A model generated the notes under the pieces. It was not told the DNA's origin. It saw only the letters and a list, made by a program, of their open reading frames with translations, and searched no databases. A stretch of 64,000 nt of DNA from CAWEQW01 sp963811365 (GTDB taxonomy: Bacteria; Actinomycetota; Actinomycetes; Propionibacteriales; Nocardioidaceae), in NCBI GenBank assembly GCA_963811365.1, contig CAWEQW010000008.1, positions 744,001 through 808,000 on the forward strand, given 5' to 3'. Positions within the stretch are counted from its first letter, which is position 1. Each line of letters starts with the position of its first letter. Position numbers and translations under genes: made by a program. Shown here one piece after another: positions 37,532-45,865 of this stretch.

Positions 37532-38542
37532 TCAGTACGACGCGAGCCCCCGCCGGAACGCGGCGAGCGACTGCGGCGAGCTGTTCACCCGCCAGTCCGT
37601 CTCCTTGCTGTAGTCGAACCAGGTGAAGCCGCACACGTGCGAGTCCGACGACAGCATGTGGAACATGCCGCGGATCCAGGCGGCCTTGTCCCCGCCCGTC
37701 TCGGTGGAGGCGGTCTCCGAGACGTAGAGCGGCCGCGCCGTGGTGATGTCCCGCAGCTGCGCGATGCCCGGGCCGAAGAGGTCGGGGAACGACTGCCAGC
37801 CCCGGTTCGGCTGCAGCGTCGACCAGTTGTAGCCGTCGAGCGACACCACGTCCACCTCGGAGTCCCCGGGGTAGGCGTCCGCCGGGAGGGACTTGCCACC
37901 GAACGGCACGTTGGGCGACCACATCCACGTGACGTTGTCCGCCCCGGCCTTCTCGAACAGGTCCCGGACGTGCCGCCAGGCGGCGACGTAGTCGGCGGCG
38001 CTGTTGCCGTTGACGCCGACCGCCCACGGGTACCAGGTGCCGTTCATCTCGTGGGCCAGCCGCAGCACGAGGGGCTTGCCGTACGCCCGGACCTGGCGGG
38101 CCCAGCGACGCAGGTAGGGGTCGAACGCGCCGTCGGCGATCCGCCGCAGCCGGTACTGGGGCTGGTCGGCTCCGCCGTTCGGGTCCCAGGGCTCCCAGGT
38201 GATCTCGGGCAGTGCGCCGGTCCGGGCGACCGCCGCCGCCGAGGAGGCCGGGAAGTCGCCGTTGGAGGCCCACGACACGTACCAGGTGACCAGGTCCGGC
38301 CGGCGTCCCACTGACTGCGCGAAGGTCTGCAGGGCGCCGGTGTCCGGCGGCACCCCCGGTAGTGCGACGCCGAAGCGCCCCTGCGGCTGCTTCCCGCTGC
38401 CGTCGTCCTTCTGAGGTGTCATCGCGCAGGGCGCCGTCCCGTCTCGGGTCAGTACCACCACCACCACCGTCGCGGCCACCAGGACCGCTCCTGCGACGGC
38501 CCCCCACCACCACATTCTTGCTGGTCTCACCCGGGACGCCAT
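37532..38542 (-). CDS. Membrane-anchored glycoside hydrolase family 26 (mannanase-like)
   Basis: The 336-residue protein has one N-terminal membrane helix (WWWGAVAGAVLVAATVVVVVL), probably an uncleaved anchor, and then a GH26-like TIM barrel. The catalytic acid/base sits in LRLAHEMNGTWYPW and the likely nucleophile in YVSETASTE; PEITWEPWDPNGG and VDVVSLDGYNWS also match the family. It would cut beta-mannan or a related beta-glycan at the cell surface. It faces the STAS gene (7 bp between stops) and is divergent from the acyltransferase gene. Confidence 0.88.
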   Translation of the reverse strand: MASRVRPARMWWWGAVAGAVLVAATVVVVVLTRDGTAPCAMTPQKDDGSGKQPQGRFGVALPGVPPDTGALQTFAQSVGRRPDLVTWYVSWASNGDFPASSAAAVARTGALPEITWEPWDPNGGADQPQYRLRRIADGAFDPYLRRWARQVRAYGKPLVLRLAHEMNGTWYPWAVGVNGNSAADYVAAWRHVRDLFEKAGADNVTWMWSPNVPFGGKSLPADAYPGDSEVDVVSLDGYNWSTLQPNRGWQSFPDLFGPGIAQLRDITTARPLYVSETASTETGGDKAAWIRGMFHMLSSDSHVCGFTWFDYSKETDWRVNSSPQSLAAFRRGLASY

Positions 38543-38587
38543 GGAGTTCACCGTACGGATGTGCCCACTTGGGCGGACGATGACCCC

Positions 38588-39886
38588 GTGCATAGACCGC
38601 GGCTCGGATACCTCGACCTGCTGCGGGTCGTGGCGATCAGCGCCGTGGTCGTCGGGCACTGGATGCTGGTCGACCTCTTCCTCGTCCGGGGGCGGCTCGC
38701 AGGACGCGACGCGCTCGGCTACGTCCACTGGGGCGGCTGGCTGACCCTGCTCCTCCAGGTGATGCCGGTGTTCTTCCTGGTCGGCGGGTACGTCAACGCG
38801 CTGTCGTGGTCGTCCGGGCGGGAGCGCGGAGCCACCTGGGCCGGATGGGTGCGGGCCCGAGCCACGCGACTGCTGTGGCCGACGTCGGTGTACGTCGCCG
38901 TCGTCGCGACGGCGGTCCTCGCCGCACTCCGACTCGGCGCCGACCGTCGCACGCTCGCGCAGGGCGGCTGGCTGCTGTCGCTGCACCTGTGGTTCCTGCC
39001 GACGTACCTGCTGATGGCGGCGGTGACCCCGCCGATGCTGGCGGCGCACCATCGATGGGGGCTGCGGGTGCCGCTCGTGATGGCACTGGGCGCCGCGACG
39101 GTGAGCCTGCTGACGGTGCGCTGGCAGACGCCCCTGGTCGGGTTCGCCAACTACCTGCTCGTGTGGGGCTCGATGCACCAGTGGGGCTTCGCCTGGCGGG
39201 ACGGCTCGCTCGGCAACCCCCGCCGGCGACCGGTCGCACTCGCGGTCGTGGGTGCCGTGCTGCTGGTCGTGCTGGTGTGGTGGGGGCCGTTCCCGGTGGA
39301 CATGATCGGCACCGGCCGGCATCCGGGGAACACCTCCCCGCCGTCGGTCGCCCTGCTGGCGTTCGCGGCCGTGCAGACCGGCATCGTGGTGGCCGGCGAG
39401 CCGTGGGGCCGCCGCCTGATGGCGCGCGAGCGGTGGCGGCGCCTCGTGGACCGGACCACGCCGCTCGTCGTCAACGTGTACCTGTGGCACATGCTGCCCG
39501 TGGTGGCGGTCGGGGTCACGCTGTACCGGTCCGGCGTGATGCCCCAGCCCTTCGTCGGCACGGCGGCCTGGTGGTCCTTCCGCCCGGTGTGGGTGCTGCT
39601 CCTCGGCGTGCTGCTCGCCGGCCTGGTCCTCCTCGTCACCCGGCTGGAGCGCCCGTTGCGGCGCTTCACCGGCGAGCTGCCCCGGCCGGCGCCCGGAGCC
39701 TGCGCCCTGGTCGCCGTCGGGCTGGCGGTCAGCGGCGCGGCGCTCGCCCGACTGGCGATCGGCGGCTTCGCGCCCTCGGGACGCCTGGCAGCGCCGACGA
39801 TGGCGGCGTACGCCGTCGGGCTCGCGCTGCTCTGGGCCGCCGGCGGGGCGCGGTCGCGGCAGCCGTCGGCCGCGACACCGGCGTGA
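38588..39886 (+). CDS. Acyltransferase family 3 membrane protein
   Basis: The 432-residue protein begins VHRPRLGYLDLLRVVAISAVVVGHWML, the usual start of acyltransferase-3 proteins with the catalytic histidine in helix 1, and has ten or so membrane helices. LWFLPTYLLMAAVTPPML and TTPLVVNVYLWHMLP are other family landmarks. It would add acetyl or another acyl group to a sugar on the way out of the cell. The GTG at 38588 is preferred; the open frame extends 27 bases upstream. Its setting among glycan genes supports a role in modifying the polymer. Confidence 0.88.
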   Translation: MHRPRLGYLDLLRVVAISAVVVGHWMLVDLFLVRGRLAGRDALGYVHWGGWLTLLLQVMPVFFLVGGYVNALSWSSGRERGATWAGWVRARATRLLWPTSVYVAVVATAVLAALRLGADRRTLAQGGWLLSLHLWFLPTYLLMAAVTPPMLAAHHRWGLRVPLVMALGAATVSLLTVRWQTPLVGFANYLLVWGSMHQWGFAWRDGSLGNPRRRPVALAVVGAVLLVVLVWWGPFPVDMIGTGRHPGNTSPPSVALLAFAAVQTGIVVAGEPWGRRLMARERWRRLVDRTTPLVVNVYLWHMLPVVAVGVTLYRSGVMPQPFVGTAAWWSFRPVWVLLLGVLLAGLVLLVTRLERPLRRFTGELPRPAPGACALVAVGLAVSGAALARLAIGGFAPSGRLAAPTMAAYAVGLALLWAAGGARSRQPSAATPA

Positions 39887-39973
39887 GACCCACGTCACAT
39901 TCTGCTGTGGCCGGACGGGCCCCCGAGGAGTACATTCGCGACCCTCACTCCATCCCCGGTTCTCGGAGGACCG

Positions 39974-41797
39974 ATGCGAAGACTCGGCTTCGTCATCACA
40001 GCCCTGGCCGCCTGCCTGCTCTGGACCGTCCCCTCGCTGCCCGCGGGCGCGGCGGCCGAGAGCGACCAGGCCCGGCTGCACCGCTACGCCGCGGCGACCT
40101 GGGCGTCGTTCGCGGCGATGGTGGACACCCCCAGCGGGCTGCCCACCGACCAGCTGCACGCGGACGGCTCGACCGACGTGCAGACGTCCACGACCAACAT
40201 CGGCGCCTACCTGTGGAGCGCGGTGGCCGCCGAACGGCTCGGCGTCATCGGGCACGCCGAGCTGCTCAGCCGGCTGTCCGCGACGATCGGCACCCTCGAG
40301 CACATGGAGCGCCACGAGCCGGACGGCCAGTTCTACAACTGGTACGACCACCGTGACGGCAGCAAGCTCACCACCTGGCCGCCGACCGGCAAGCCGCTCG
40401 ACCCGATCCTGTCGTCGGTCGACAACGCCTGGCTGGCGACCGGCCTGCGGATCGTCCGCAACGCCGTTCCCGAGCTCGCGGCACGCGCCGGCGCCCTCTA
40501 CGACTCGATGGACTTCGGCTTCTACTACGTGCCGGACCAGAACCGGATCCTGTTCAACTACTCTCCGGCGAACGGCAACGGCCCGTGCTGCTACGACACC
40601 GTGGTGTCCGAGAGCCGGATCGCCGACTACATCGGCATCGCCAAGGGCGACCTGCCCCGCAAGGAGTACTACGGGCGCTGGCGGTCCTTCCCCGCCGGCT
40701 GCGACTACTCCTGGCAGGAGACCCGGCCGAGCGGCTTCACCCGCACCTACGACGGGGTGGACGTCTACGACGGCAGCTACCCCTACCGCAGCACCCGGCT
40801 GACGCCGAGCTGGGGCGGGTCGATGTTCGAGGCGCTGATGCCCGCGCTGTTCGTGCCCGAGGAGCAGTGGGCGCCCGGGTCGTGGCGACGCAACCACCCC
40901 CTCACGGTCGACGCGCAGATCGACCACGGGCTGCGGGTCGCGCGCTACGGCGCCTGGGGCTTCTCCCCGTCGAACACCCCTGAAGGCGGCTACGGCGCGT
41001 ACGGCGTCGACGCCGCCGGCATGGACCCCAACGGGATGCCGTCCAACGAGGACGCCACGCTCGTGGACCACGGCTACCCCGGCTGCCCGGGACGGCCACC
41101 CGTCGCAGACCCGCCGCCGTCGGCGTACACGAACGGGGTGGTGACGCCGCACGCCGCGTTCCTCGCGCTCCGCTACCGTCCGTCCCAGACGATGACGGAC
41201 CTCGCGCGGCTGGAGGCGGTCCCGGGGATGTACGGCCGCTGGGGCTTCCGCGACTCGGTCAACATGACCACGCTGCACCCGTCGGACGGCTACCTGTCCC
41301 TGGACCAGGGGATGATCATGGCCGCGCTGGGCAACGCGCTCGGCGACGACGTGATCCGCGACAGCTTCGCCACCGCCGGCTTCCGGAGCCGGATCCGACC
41401 GGTCATCGGCGTCGAGGAGTTCAACGTGCGACCACGCGGCTGCACGATCACCGGGACCAGCCGCGCCGACGTGCTGATCGGCACGCCGGGCGACGACGTC
41501 ATCTGCGCCCTGGGCGGCGACGACGTGGTCCGGGGCCGCGGTGGCGACGACGTGATCTTCGGCGACGCCGGCAACGACCGCCTCGACGGCGGGACCGGGG
41601 ACGACACGGTGTACGGCGACGACGGCTCCGACCTGCTCACGGGCCGCCGCGGCGCGGACGTGCTGGCCGGCGGGCCCGGCGCTGACCGGCTCATCGGCGG
41701 CAGCGGGGCCGACCACCTCGACGGTCAGGGCGGCGGCGACGCCTGCCTCGGCGACTCCGCAGACGACGCCCCGGCCGACTGCTCGACGGCCCCGTGA
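39974..41797 (+). CDS. Secreted GH144/DUF3131-like glucoamylase-type protein with C-terminal RTX repeats
   Basis: The 607-residue protein has a signal peptide (1-28) and a long helical toroid domain (about 35-480) with the marks of the DUF3131/GH144 group: TSTTNIGAYLWSAVAAERLG, SSVDNAWLATGLRIV, LFNYSPANGNGPCCYDTVVSESRIADYIGIAKGD (in shorter pieces), TPSWGGSMFEALMP, VTPHAAFLALRY and YLSLDQGMIMAALG. From about 488 to 590 come GGxGxDxx nonapeptides (GGDDVVRGR, GGDDVIFGD, GNDRLDGGT and more), a calcium-binding RTX roll. Relatives cut beta-1,2-glucan; the substrate here is open. GGAGG precedes the ATG. Confidence 0.85.
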   Translation: MRRLGFVITALAACLLWTVPSLPAGAAAESDQARLHRYAAATWASFAAMVDTPSGLPTDQLHADGSTDVQTSTTNIGAYLWSAVAAERLGVIGHAELLSRLSATIGTLEHMERHEPDGQFYNWYDHRDGSKLTTWPPTGKPLDPILSSVDNAWLATGLRIVRNAVPELAARAGALYDSMDFGFYYVPDQNRILFNYSPANGNGPCCYDTVVSESRIADYIGIAKGDLPRKEYYGRWRSFPAGCDYSWQETRPSGFTRTYDGVDVYDGSYPYRSTRLTPSWGGSMFEALMPALFVPEEQWAPGSWRRNHPLTVDAQIDHGLRVARYGAWGFSPSNTPEGGYGAYGVDAAGMDPNGMPSNEDATLVDHGYPGCPGRPPVADPPPSAYTNGVVTPHAAFLALRYRPSQTMTDLARLEAVPGMYGRWGFRDSVNMTTLHPSDGYLSLDQGMIMAALGNALGDDVIRDSFATAGFRSRIRPVIGVEEFNVRPRGCTITGTSRADVLIGTPGDDVICALGGDDVVRGRGGDDVIFGDAGNDRLDGGTGDDTVYGDDGSDLLTGRRGADVLAGGPGADRLIGGSGADHLDGQGGGDACLGDSADDAPADCSTAP

Positions 41798-41806
41798 GGC
41801 AGCGGG

Positions 41807-41830
41807 CCGGGCGGCCGCGCGGCCGCCCGG
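41807..41830 (+). terminator. GC-rich palindrome after the RTX protein gene
   Basis: A perfect 24-bp palindrome (arms CCGGGCGGCCGC and GCGGCCGCCCGG) starts 10 bases past the stop and can form a hairpin; it is a likely terminator. Confidence 0.6.
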
Positions 41831-41964
41831 TCCGCAGCATCGGCTCGCAGCTCGCGGCCGGGGGACGAACCCGACCATCCGGGCGCTTTCATGTCCGTTT
41901 TGCGAGATTCTGCGGGAAGGCATCGGTGGCTGGGAGGCCCACCGAGGATGCCGCGGAGGGAATC

Positions 41965-42447
41965 ATGAGCTACCTGGTACCTGTGGACGGTCCGTCCCGG
42001 GACACCTTCTTCAGCTACCTCGACGAGCGTGCCGCCGCCCGGACCCGAGCCGTGCTCGCCGTACTGGTCACCCTGGCGGCACTGATGGCGTCCGGACCGC
42101 CGGCGGCGCAGCTGGTCGGGCTGCCGCACCCGCGGTTGGCGACCCTGTCATTCGCGCTGCTGGTGGCGCTGTTCGCCGTGGTCGCCTACCGGGTCAACGA
42201 GGACCGCAGCGCCGCCTCGGCGTTCTGCGAGGTGTCCGTGGCCGGGTACTCCATCGAACAGCAGGTTCGGCAGCAGCGGCCGCTGGTGTTCCTCACCGAC
42301 GAGGACGACGACCACCTCGAGCAGGCGGTCGACCGGGTCCGGCGTACCCGTGCGGAGCTGGACGCTGCGCACCCCGAGACGCTCACCCGCTACTGCCGCG
42401 CACTCCAGGCCCTGTGCGCGACCTGGTCGGCCATCCTGTACCTCTGA
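41965..42447 (+). CDS. Small membrane protein of unknown function
   Basis: The 160-residue protein has two hydrophobic segments (TRAVLAVLVTLAALMASG and LATLSFALLVALFAVVAY) near the N terminus and a charged cytosolic C-terminal half (VNEDRSAASAFCEVSVAGYSIEQQVR onwards), ending in a weak hydrophobic patch. I recognise no family. The ATG at 41965 follows GCGGAGGGAATC, a good ribosome binding site. It lies between the polysaccharide block and ssrA, and could belong to either or neither. Confidence 0.7.
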   Translation: MSYLVPVDGPSRDTFFSYLDERAAARTRAVLAVLVTLAALMASGPPAAQLVGLPHPRLATLSFALLVALFAVVAYRVNEDRSAASAFCEVSVAGYSIEQQVRQQRPLVFLTDEDDDHLEQAVDRVRRTRAELDAAHPETLTRYCRALQALCATWSAILYL

Positions 42448-42518
42448 GGCCGGGCGGCCGGACGCGCCGCCCTTCCGTGCGGGGGATGCCGCCCGAGGTG
42501 CGGCCCGCTCGCGCTGGG

Positions 42519-42566
42519 CAGAGCGCCGAAGCCGCTCCGACGGGCGTCGGAGCGGCTTCGGCTCTG
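42519..42566 (-). terminator. Terminator of ssrA
   Basis: A perfect 16-bp stem, CCGAAGCCGCTCCGAC (42526-42541) with GTCGGAGCGGCTTCGG (42546-42561), extended by CAGAG/CTCTG past a 2-base bulge, lies 29 bases beyond the tmRNA end. Confidence 0.8.
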
Positions 42567-42594
42567 GTCGTTCGTTGCTGTCGTGCAGCTGGCG

Positions 42595-42960
42595 TGGAGC
42601 TGGCGGGAATCGAACCCGCGTCCTTCGGCGCCGATCCAGGGCTTCTCCGGGTGCAGTTCGTGATGGCGTCTTCTCAGTCCCGGCACTCGCACGAACACGT
42701 CGCCGACGGACTCAGCCACACAGAAGTCCCGATGAGTCCTCGTGGCCCGGACTCACCGGCAAGCCTCCTAGATGAGGCCAGGATCTAGAGCGGAGGCGTC
42801 TCTAGTCTGACCCGTTCGGGCCTCGCTCAGGCGGCGAGGGCGAACGAACTGCGCTTAGCGTTGGCAGTTATTGGTTTCCAAGGATCGTTTACGAGATGAC
42901 CTTGGATCCTCGACCCGCTTCCCCTGGAACGTACGTCCCAAGTCGAAACCGATCAGCCCC
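42595..42960 (-). ncRNA. ssrA: Transfer-messenger RNA (tmRNA)
   Basis: On the minus strand the 5' end GGGGCUGAUCGGUUUCGACU and the 3' end GGUUCGAUUCCCGCCAGCUCC form the tRNA-like acceptor and T arm. The CCA end is not encoded. The tag frame reads ANAKRSSFALAA followed by TGA at about 42837-42875, ending in the usual ALAA proteolysis signal. It rescues ribosomes stalled on broken messages, with SmpB, whose gene is 1 kb away on the same strand. Confidence 0.95.
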
Positions 42961-43037
42961 TCTTGAGTTGTCAAGCGGTGTCGCCACCGCGCTCCACTGT
43001 ACCCGTTCCAACCGGCCGCACGCCCGCGGTATTCCGG

Positions 43038-43916
43038 TCAGCCGAACAGGGCGGCGGCGTTCTGCCAGCAGACCGCCCGGAGCCAGTCCTCCCCCAGCCC
43101 CAGCCGCTCGAGCGACTCCAGCTGGTGGGCGTACGGGTACGGGATGTTGGGGAAGTCCGAGCCCAGCAGCACCCGGCCCGCGAGGCCGAGCTCCGCGACC
43201 CGTGGCAGCAGTGCCGGCGGGTACGGCGCAAGCGCCTCGAAGAAGTCGGTGAACGCCATCGTCGTGTCGAGGTGCACCCGGTCGTGCGCCTCGCTCAGCC
43301 GCAGGAACCCGGCGTACTCCGGCGCCCCGAGATGGGCCAGCACCAGCGTCAGCCGCGGGTGCCGCCGCAGCAGGGCCTCGACCGGCCCCGGGCCGGTGTG
43401 GCTGTTGGGGACCGGGCCGGATCCGGCGTGCAGGACCACGGGCGTCCCGGCGTCCGACAGCGCACCCCACGCCTCCTCGAGCATCGGGTCGTTGAGGTCG
43501 AAGTCGCCGACCTGGACGTGCACCTTCACGACGTCGACGCCCTCGGCGATCCGCCGTGCGACATACTGCGCCGTCGACGGCTCGGGGTAGAGCGTCGCGG
43601 ACCGCAGGCATCCCGGCACAGCGGCGGCCAGGCCGGCCGCCCAGTCGTTGAGGTACTCCGCGATCCCGGGGCGGTGTGCGTACGGCAGCGCCGTGAACCG
43701 TCGTACGCCGAGGGCCCGCAGCGTGGCAACGCGCTCGTCGTCGGTGCCCCGGTAGGTGATCGGCCACGGCCGCCCGATCAGTGGGCCGGACTCGTCGAAG
43801 TGCTTCCAGACCTTGGCCATCACCGGCGGCGGGAGGAAGTGCACGTGCGCGTCGAACAGCCCGGGCAGCCCCAGGTCCGCGGCCCAGCCGGCGACCCCGT
43901 CGTCGCCCAGCGTCAC
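43038..43916 (-). CDS. Amidohydrolase-family protein (metal-dependent TIM barrel)
   Basis: The 292-residue protein has the amidohydrolase-2 pattern: FDAHVHFLPP (HxH), VKVHVQVGDF, VVLHAGSGPVPN, LVLAHLGAPEY and the closing aspartate in LLGSDFPNIPY. Relatives include decarboxylases and hydrolases of aromatic or cyclic acids; no substrate can be given. Its GTG overlaps the smpB stop, so it is read in the same transcript, an odd insertion between smpB and ssrA. Confidence 0.85.
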   Translation of the reverse strand: MTLGDDGVAGWAADLGLPGLFDAHVHFLPPPVMAKVWKHFDESGPLIGRPWPITYRGTDDERVATLRALGVRRFTALPYAHRPGIAEYLNDWAAGLAAAVPGCLRSATLYPEPSTAQYVARRIAEGVDVVKVHVQVGDFDLNDPMLEEAWGALSDAGTPVVLHAGSGPVPNSHTGPGPVEALLRRHPRLTLVLAHLGAPEYAGFLRLSEAHDRVHLDTTMAFTDFFEALAPYPPALLPRVAELGLAGRVLLGSDFPNIPYPYAHQLESLERLGLGEDWLRAVCWQNAAALFG

Positions 43917-44389
43917 TCGACGCCCTTGAGGCGGCGACCCATCGCCTGCTGGGCCTCCCGGTTCGCCTGCCGCTCGGCGAGAGCCTGCCGCTTGTCATAC
44001 GACCTCTTGCCGCGCGCGAGGGCGAGCTCGACCTTCGCGCGGCCGTCCTTGAAGTACAGCGAGAGCGGCACCAGCGTCAGGCCGCGCTCGTTGACCCGGC
44101 TCTCGATCTTGTCGATCTCGTGGCGGTTCAGCAGCAGCTTGCGCACCCGGCGGGGCTCGTGGTTGGTCCAGGTGCCCTGGGTGTAGATCGGGATGTGCAC
44201 GCCGTGCAGGAACATCTCGCCCTGGTGCACCTCGGCGAACCCGTCGACGAGCGAGGCACGGCCGGCGCGCAGCGACTTCACCTCGGTGCCCTGGAGGACC
44301 AGGCCGGCCTCGTAGGTGTCCTCGATGTGGTAGTCGTGGCGCGCCTTCTTGTTCTGCGCGACCACCTTGCGCCCTTCGACCTTCGCCAT
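43913..44389 (-). CDS. smpB: SsrA-binding protein SmpB
   Basis: The 158-residue protein has the SmpB pattern: VAQNKKARHDYHIEDTYEAGLVLQGTEVKSLR (read in parts), GMFLHGVHIPIYTQG-type strand (EMFLHGVHIPIYTQGTW), RKLLLNRHEI, LVPLSLYFKDGRAKVELALARGKRSYDKR and a basic C-terminal tail. It binds the tRNA-like part of tmRNA and brings it to stalled ribosomes. Part of the prfB-ftsEX-M23-smpB-ssrA block common in actinobacteria. Confidence 0.97.
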   Translation of the reverse strand: MAKVEGRKVVAQNKKARHDYHIEDTYEAGLVLQGTEVKSLRAGRASLVDGFAEVHQGEMFLHGVHIPIYTQGTWTNHEPRRVRKLLLNRHEIDKIESRVNERGLTLVPLSLYFKDGRAKVELALARGKRSYDKRQALAERQANREAQQAMGRRLKGVE

Positions 44390-44509
44390 GCGAGCGATTG
44401 TCTCAGGTGGCCGAAGGCGGCCCGTACGACGTACGGCTCAGGTCCTGCGGCGACGGCTCGGCGCGCCCCGACGCCGAGGTGTACGTCGGGGGCGGCCGGC
44501 GGAGTGCGG

Positions 44510-45796
44510 TCAGAGCCAGCGCAGCGGGTCGACGGGACTGCCGTTGGCCATCACCGTGAAGTGGGTGTGGCAGCCCGTGGACCAGCCGGTCGTGCCGATG
44601 TAGCCGATGACCTGACCGCGGGTGACGTGCGCTCCGGCGCTGACGGCGTACCGGCTCATGTGGTTGACGATCCCCGCGAGCCCGACGCCGCTGTGGAGGC
44701 CGAGGTCCAGGACGATCCGGTTGCCCCACGCGGTCTGGAAGTACTCCTCGAGCACGGTGCCGGACGCGGGGGCGTGGATCGGGGTCCCGCAGGCCGCGGC
44801 GATGTCGATGCCGTCGTGGAGCGACCGGTAGCCGAAGATCGGGTGGGTCCGCCAGCCGAACGGCGAGGTGACCGCGCCGGCCACCGGCCAGCTCAGGTAG
44901 CCGTTGGACGCGACGGACGAGGACGAGCCGGCTCCGGCGGCGGCCGCCGCCGCCGCGGCGCGGGCCCGCAGGAGGGCCTGGAGGCGGTCCTTCTCCCTCT
45001 GCAGCCGGGCGAGCTCGGCGAGGTCGGCGGCCCTGGCCCGGGCGGCAGACTCCCTGGCGTGCGCGCGGGCCTTGACCAGGCCGGCCACCTGGGCGGTGGC
45101 GGCCTCGGCCTCGGACTCGAGGGACTGCTTGCGCACCAGGTTGGCGGCCGCGGCCCGTCGCTGGCGGGCGACCTGGGCCTTCGCCTTCGCGACCGTGTGC
45201 TCCTGGACGGTCAGCAGCACCTTGGACGCCTCGAGGCGGTCCAGCACCGCGGTCTGCTTGTCCAGCACGCTCTGCACCGAGTTCAGCTGGCCGGTGAGCT
45301 CGGCGGGGTTCTGGCTGGTGAGCACCATCGACAGCCCCAGGAGGCCCGGGCTGGACGTCTGGTAGCTGTCCACCACGATCTGACCGAGGGTGCGCTGCTC
45401 GCCGGCGATCTTCGCGCGCCCGTCGGCGAGCTCGGCGCGGGCGTGCCGCAGGCGGGTCACCGCCGCGTCGAGCCTGCCCTGCATCTGGGTGTCGAGGACC
45501 CGGGCCCCGGCGAGCTCACCGCGGGTCCGGGACAGGTGGGCCTGGGCGGTCCCGAGCCGGGTCCGGGCCTGGTGGAGGGCGGCGCTGGCCCTGCGGTACG
45601 CCGCGCTGGACTCGTCGACCCCCTGGGTCGCCAGGCTGATGTGCTGGCTGACCTGGTGCCTCTTGTGGCGCAGCCCGTGGTCGGACGCCTGGGCGAGCGG
45701 CATCGACGCGCCGACGAGCACACTGCCGAACACGCTGCCGAGCGCGAGCACTGCGGCCACCCGGCGCCGGGTGATACGGGGGAAGTGTCGAACCAC
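44510..45796 (-). CDS. Secreted M23 peptidase with coiled coil (EnvC-like, FtsEX partner)
   Basis: The 428-residue protein has a signal peptide, a long coiled coil (about residues 40-290, rich in A, R, Q, L and E) and a C-terminal LytM/M23 domain with GWRTHPIFGYRSLHDGIDIAAACGTPIHA (read in parts), the zinc residues of HxxxD, and GCHTHFTVMANG (HxH). An alanine/glycine/serine linker separates the two. In other bacteria FtsEX governs such coiled-coil hydrolases during division, and this gene lies right after ftsX. GTG at 45796 is chosen for the AAGGCGACCC site; the frame is open up to 45862. Confidence 0.9.
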   Translation of the reverse strand: MVRHFPRITRRRVAAVLALGSVFGSVLVGASMPLAQASDHGLRHKRHQVSQHISLATQGVDESSAAYRRASAALHQARTRLGTAQAHLSRTRGELAGARVLDTQMQGRLDAAVTRLRHARAELADGRAKIAGEQRTLGQIVVDSYQTSSPGLLGLSMVLTSQNPAELTGQLNSVQSVLDKQTAVLDRLEASKVLLTVQEHTVAKAKAQVARQRRAAAANLVRKQSLESEAEAATAQVAGLVKARAHARESAARARAADLAELARLQREKDRLQALLRARAAAAAAAAGAGSSSSVASNGYLSWPVAGAVTSPFGWRTHPIFGYRSLHDGIDIAAACGTPIHAPASGTVLEEYFQTAWGNRIVLDLGLHSGVGLAGIVNHMSRYAVSAGAHVTRGQVIGYIGTTGWSTGCHTHFTVMANGSPVDPLRWL

Positions 45797-45865
45797 CGGG
45801 TCGCCTTGTCTGTCGTACGTGCGGTCGTCGAGAGTCCCGAACCCCTCGACGGTAACCCACACAAG

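Noticed and set aside
37532..41923. Very long open frames opposite real genes, such as the minus frame across 38.6-41.9 kb, the plus frame across 43.8-46.9 kb and the plus frame across 21.5-24.4 kb
   Set aside because: They run antisense to genes with clear families, have arginine- and proline-rich, low-complexity translations, and are expected in DNA with about 70% GC.
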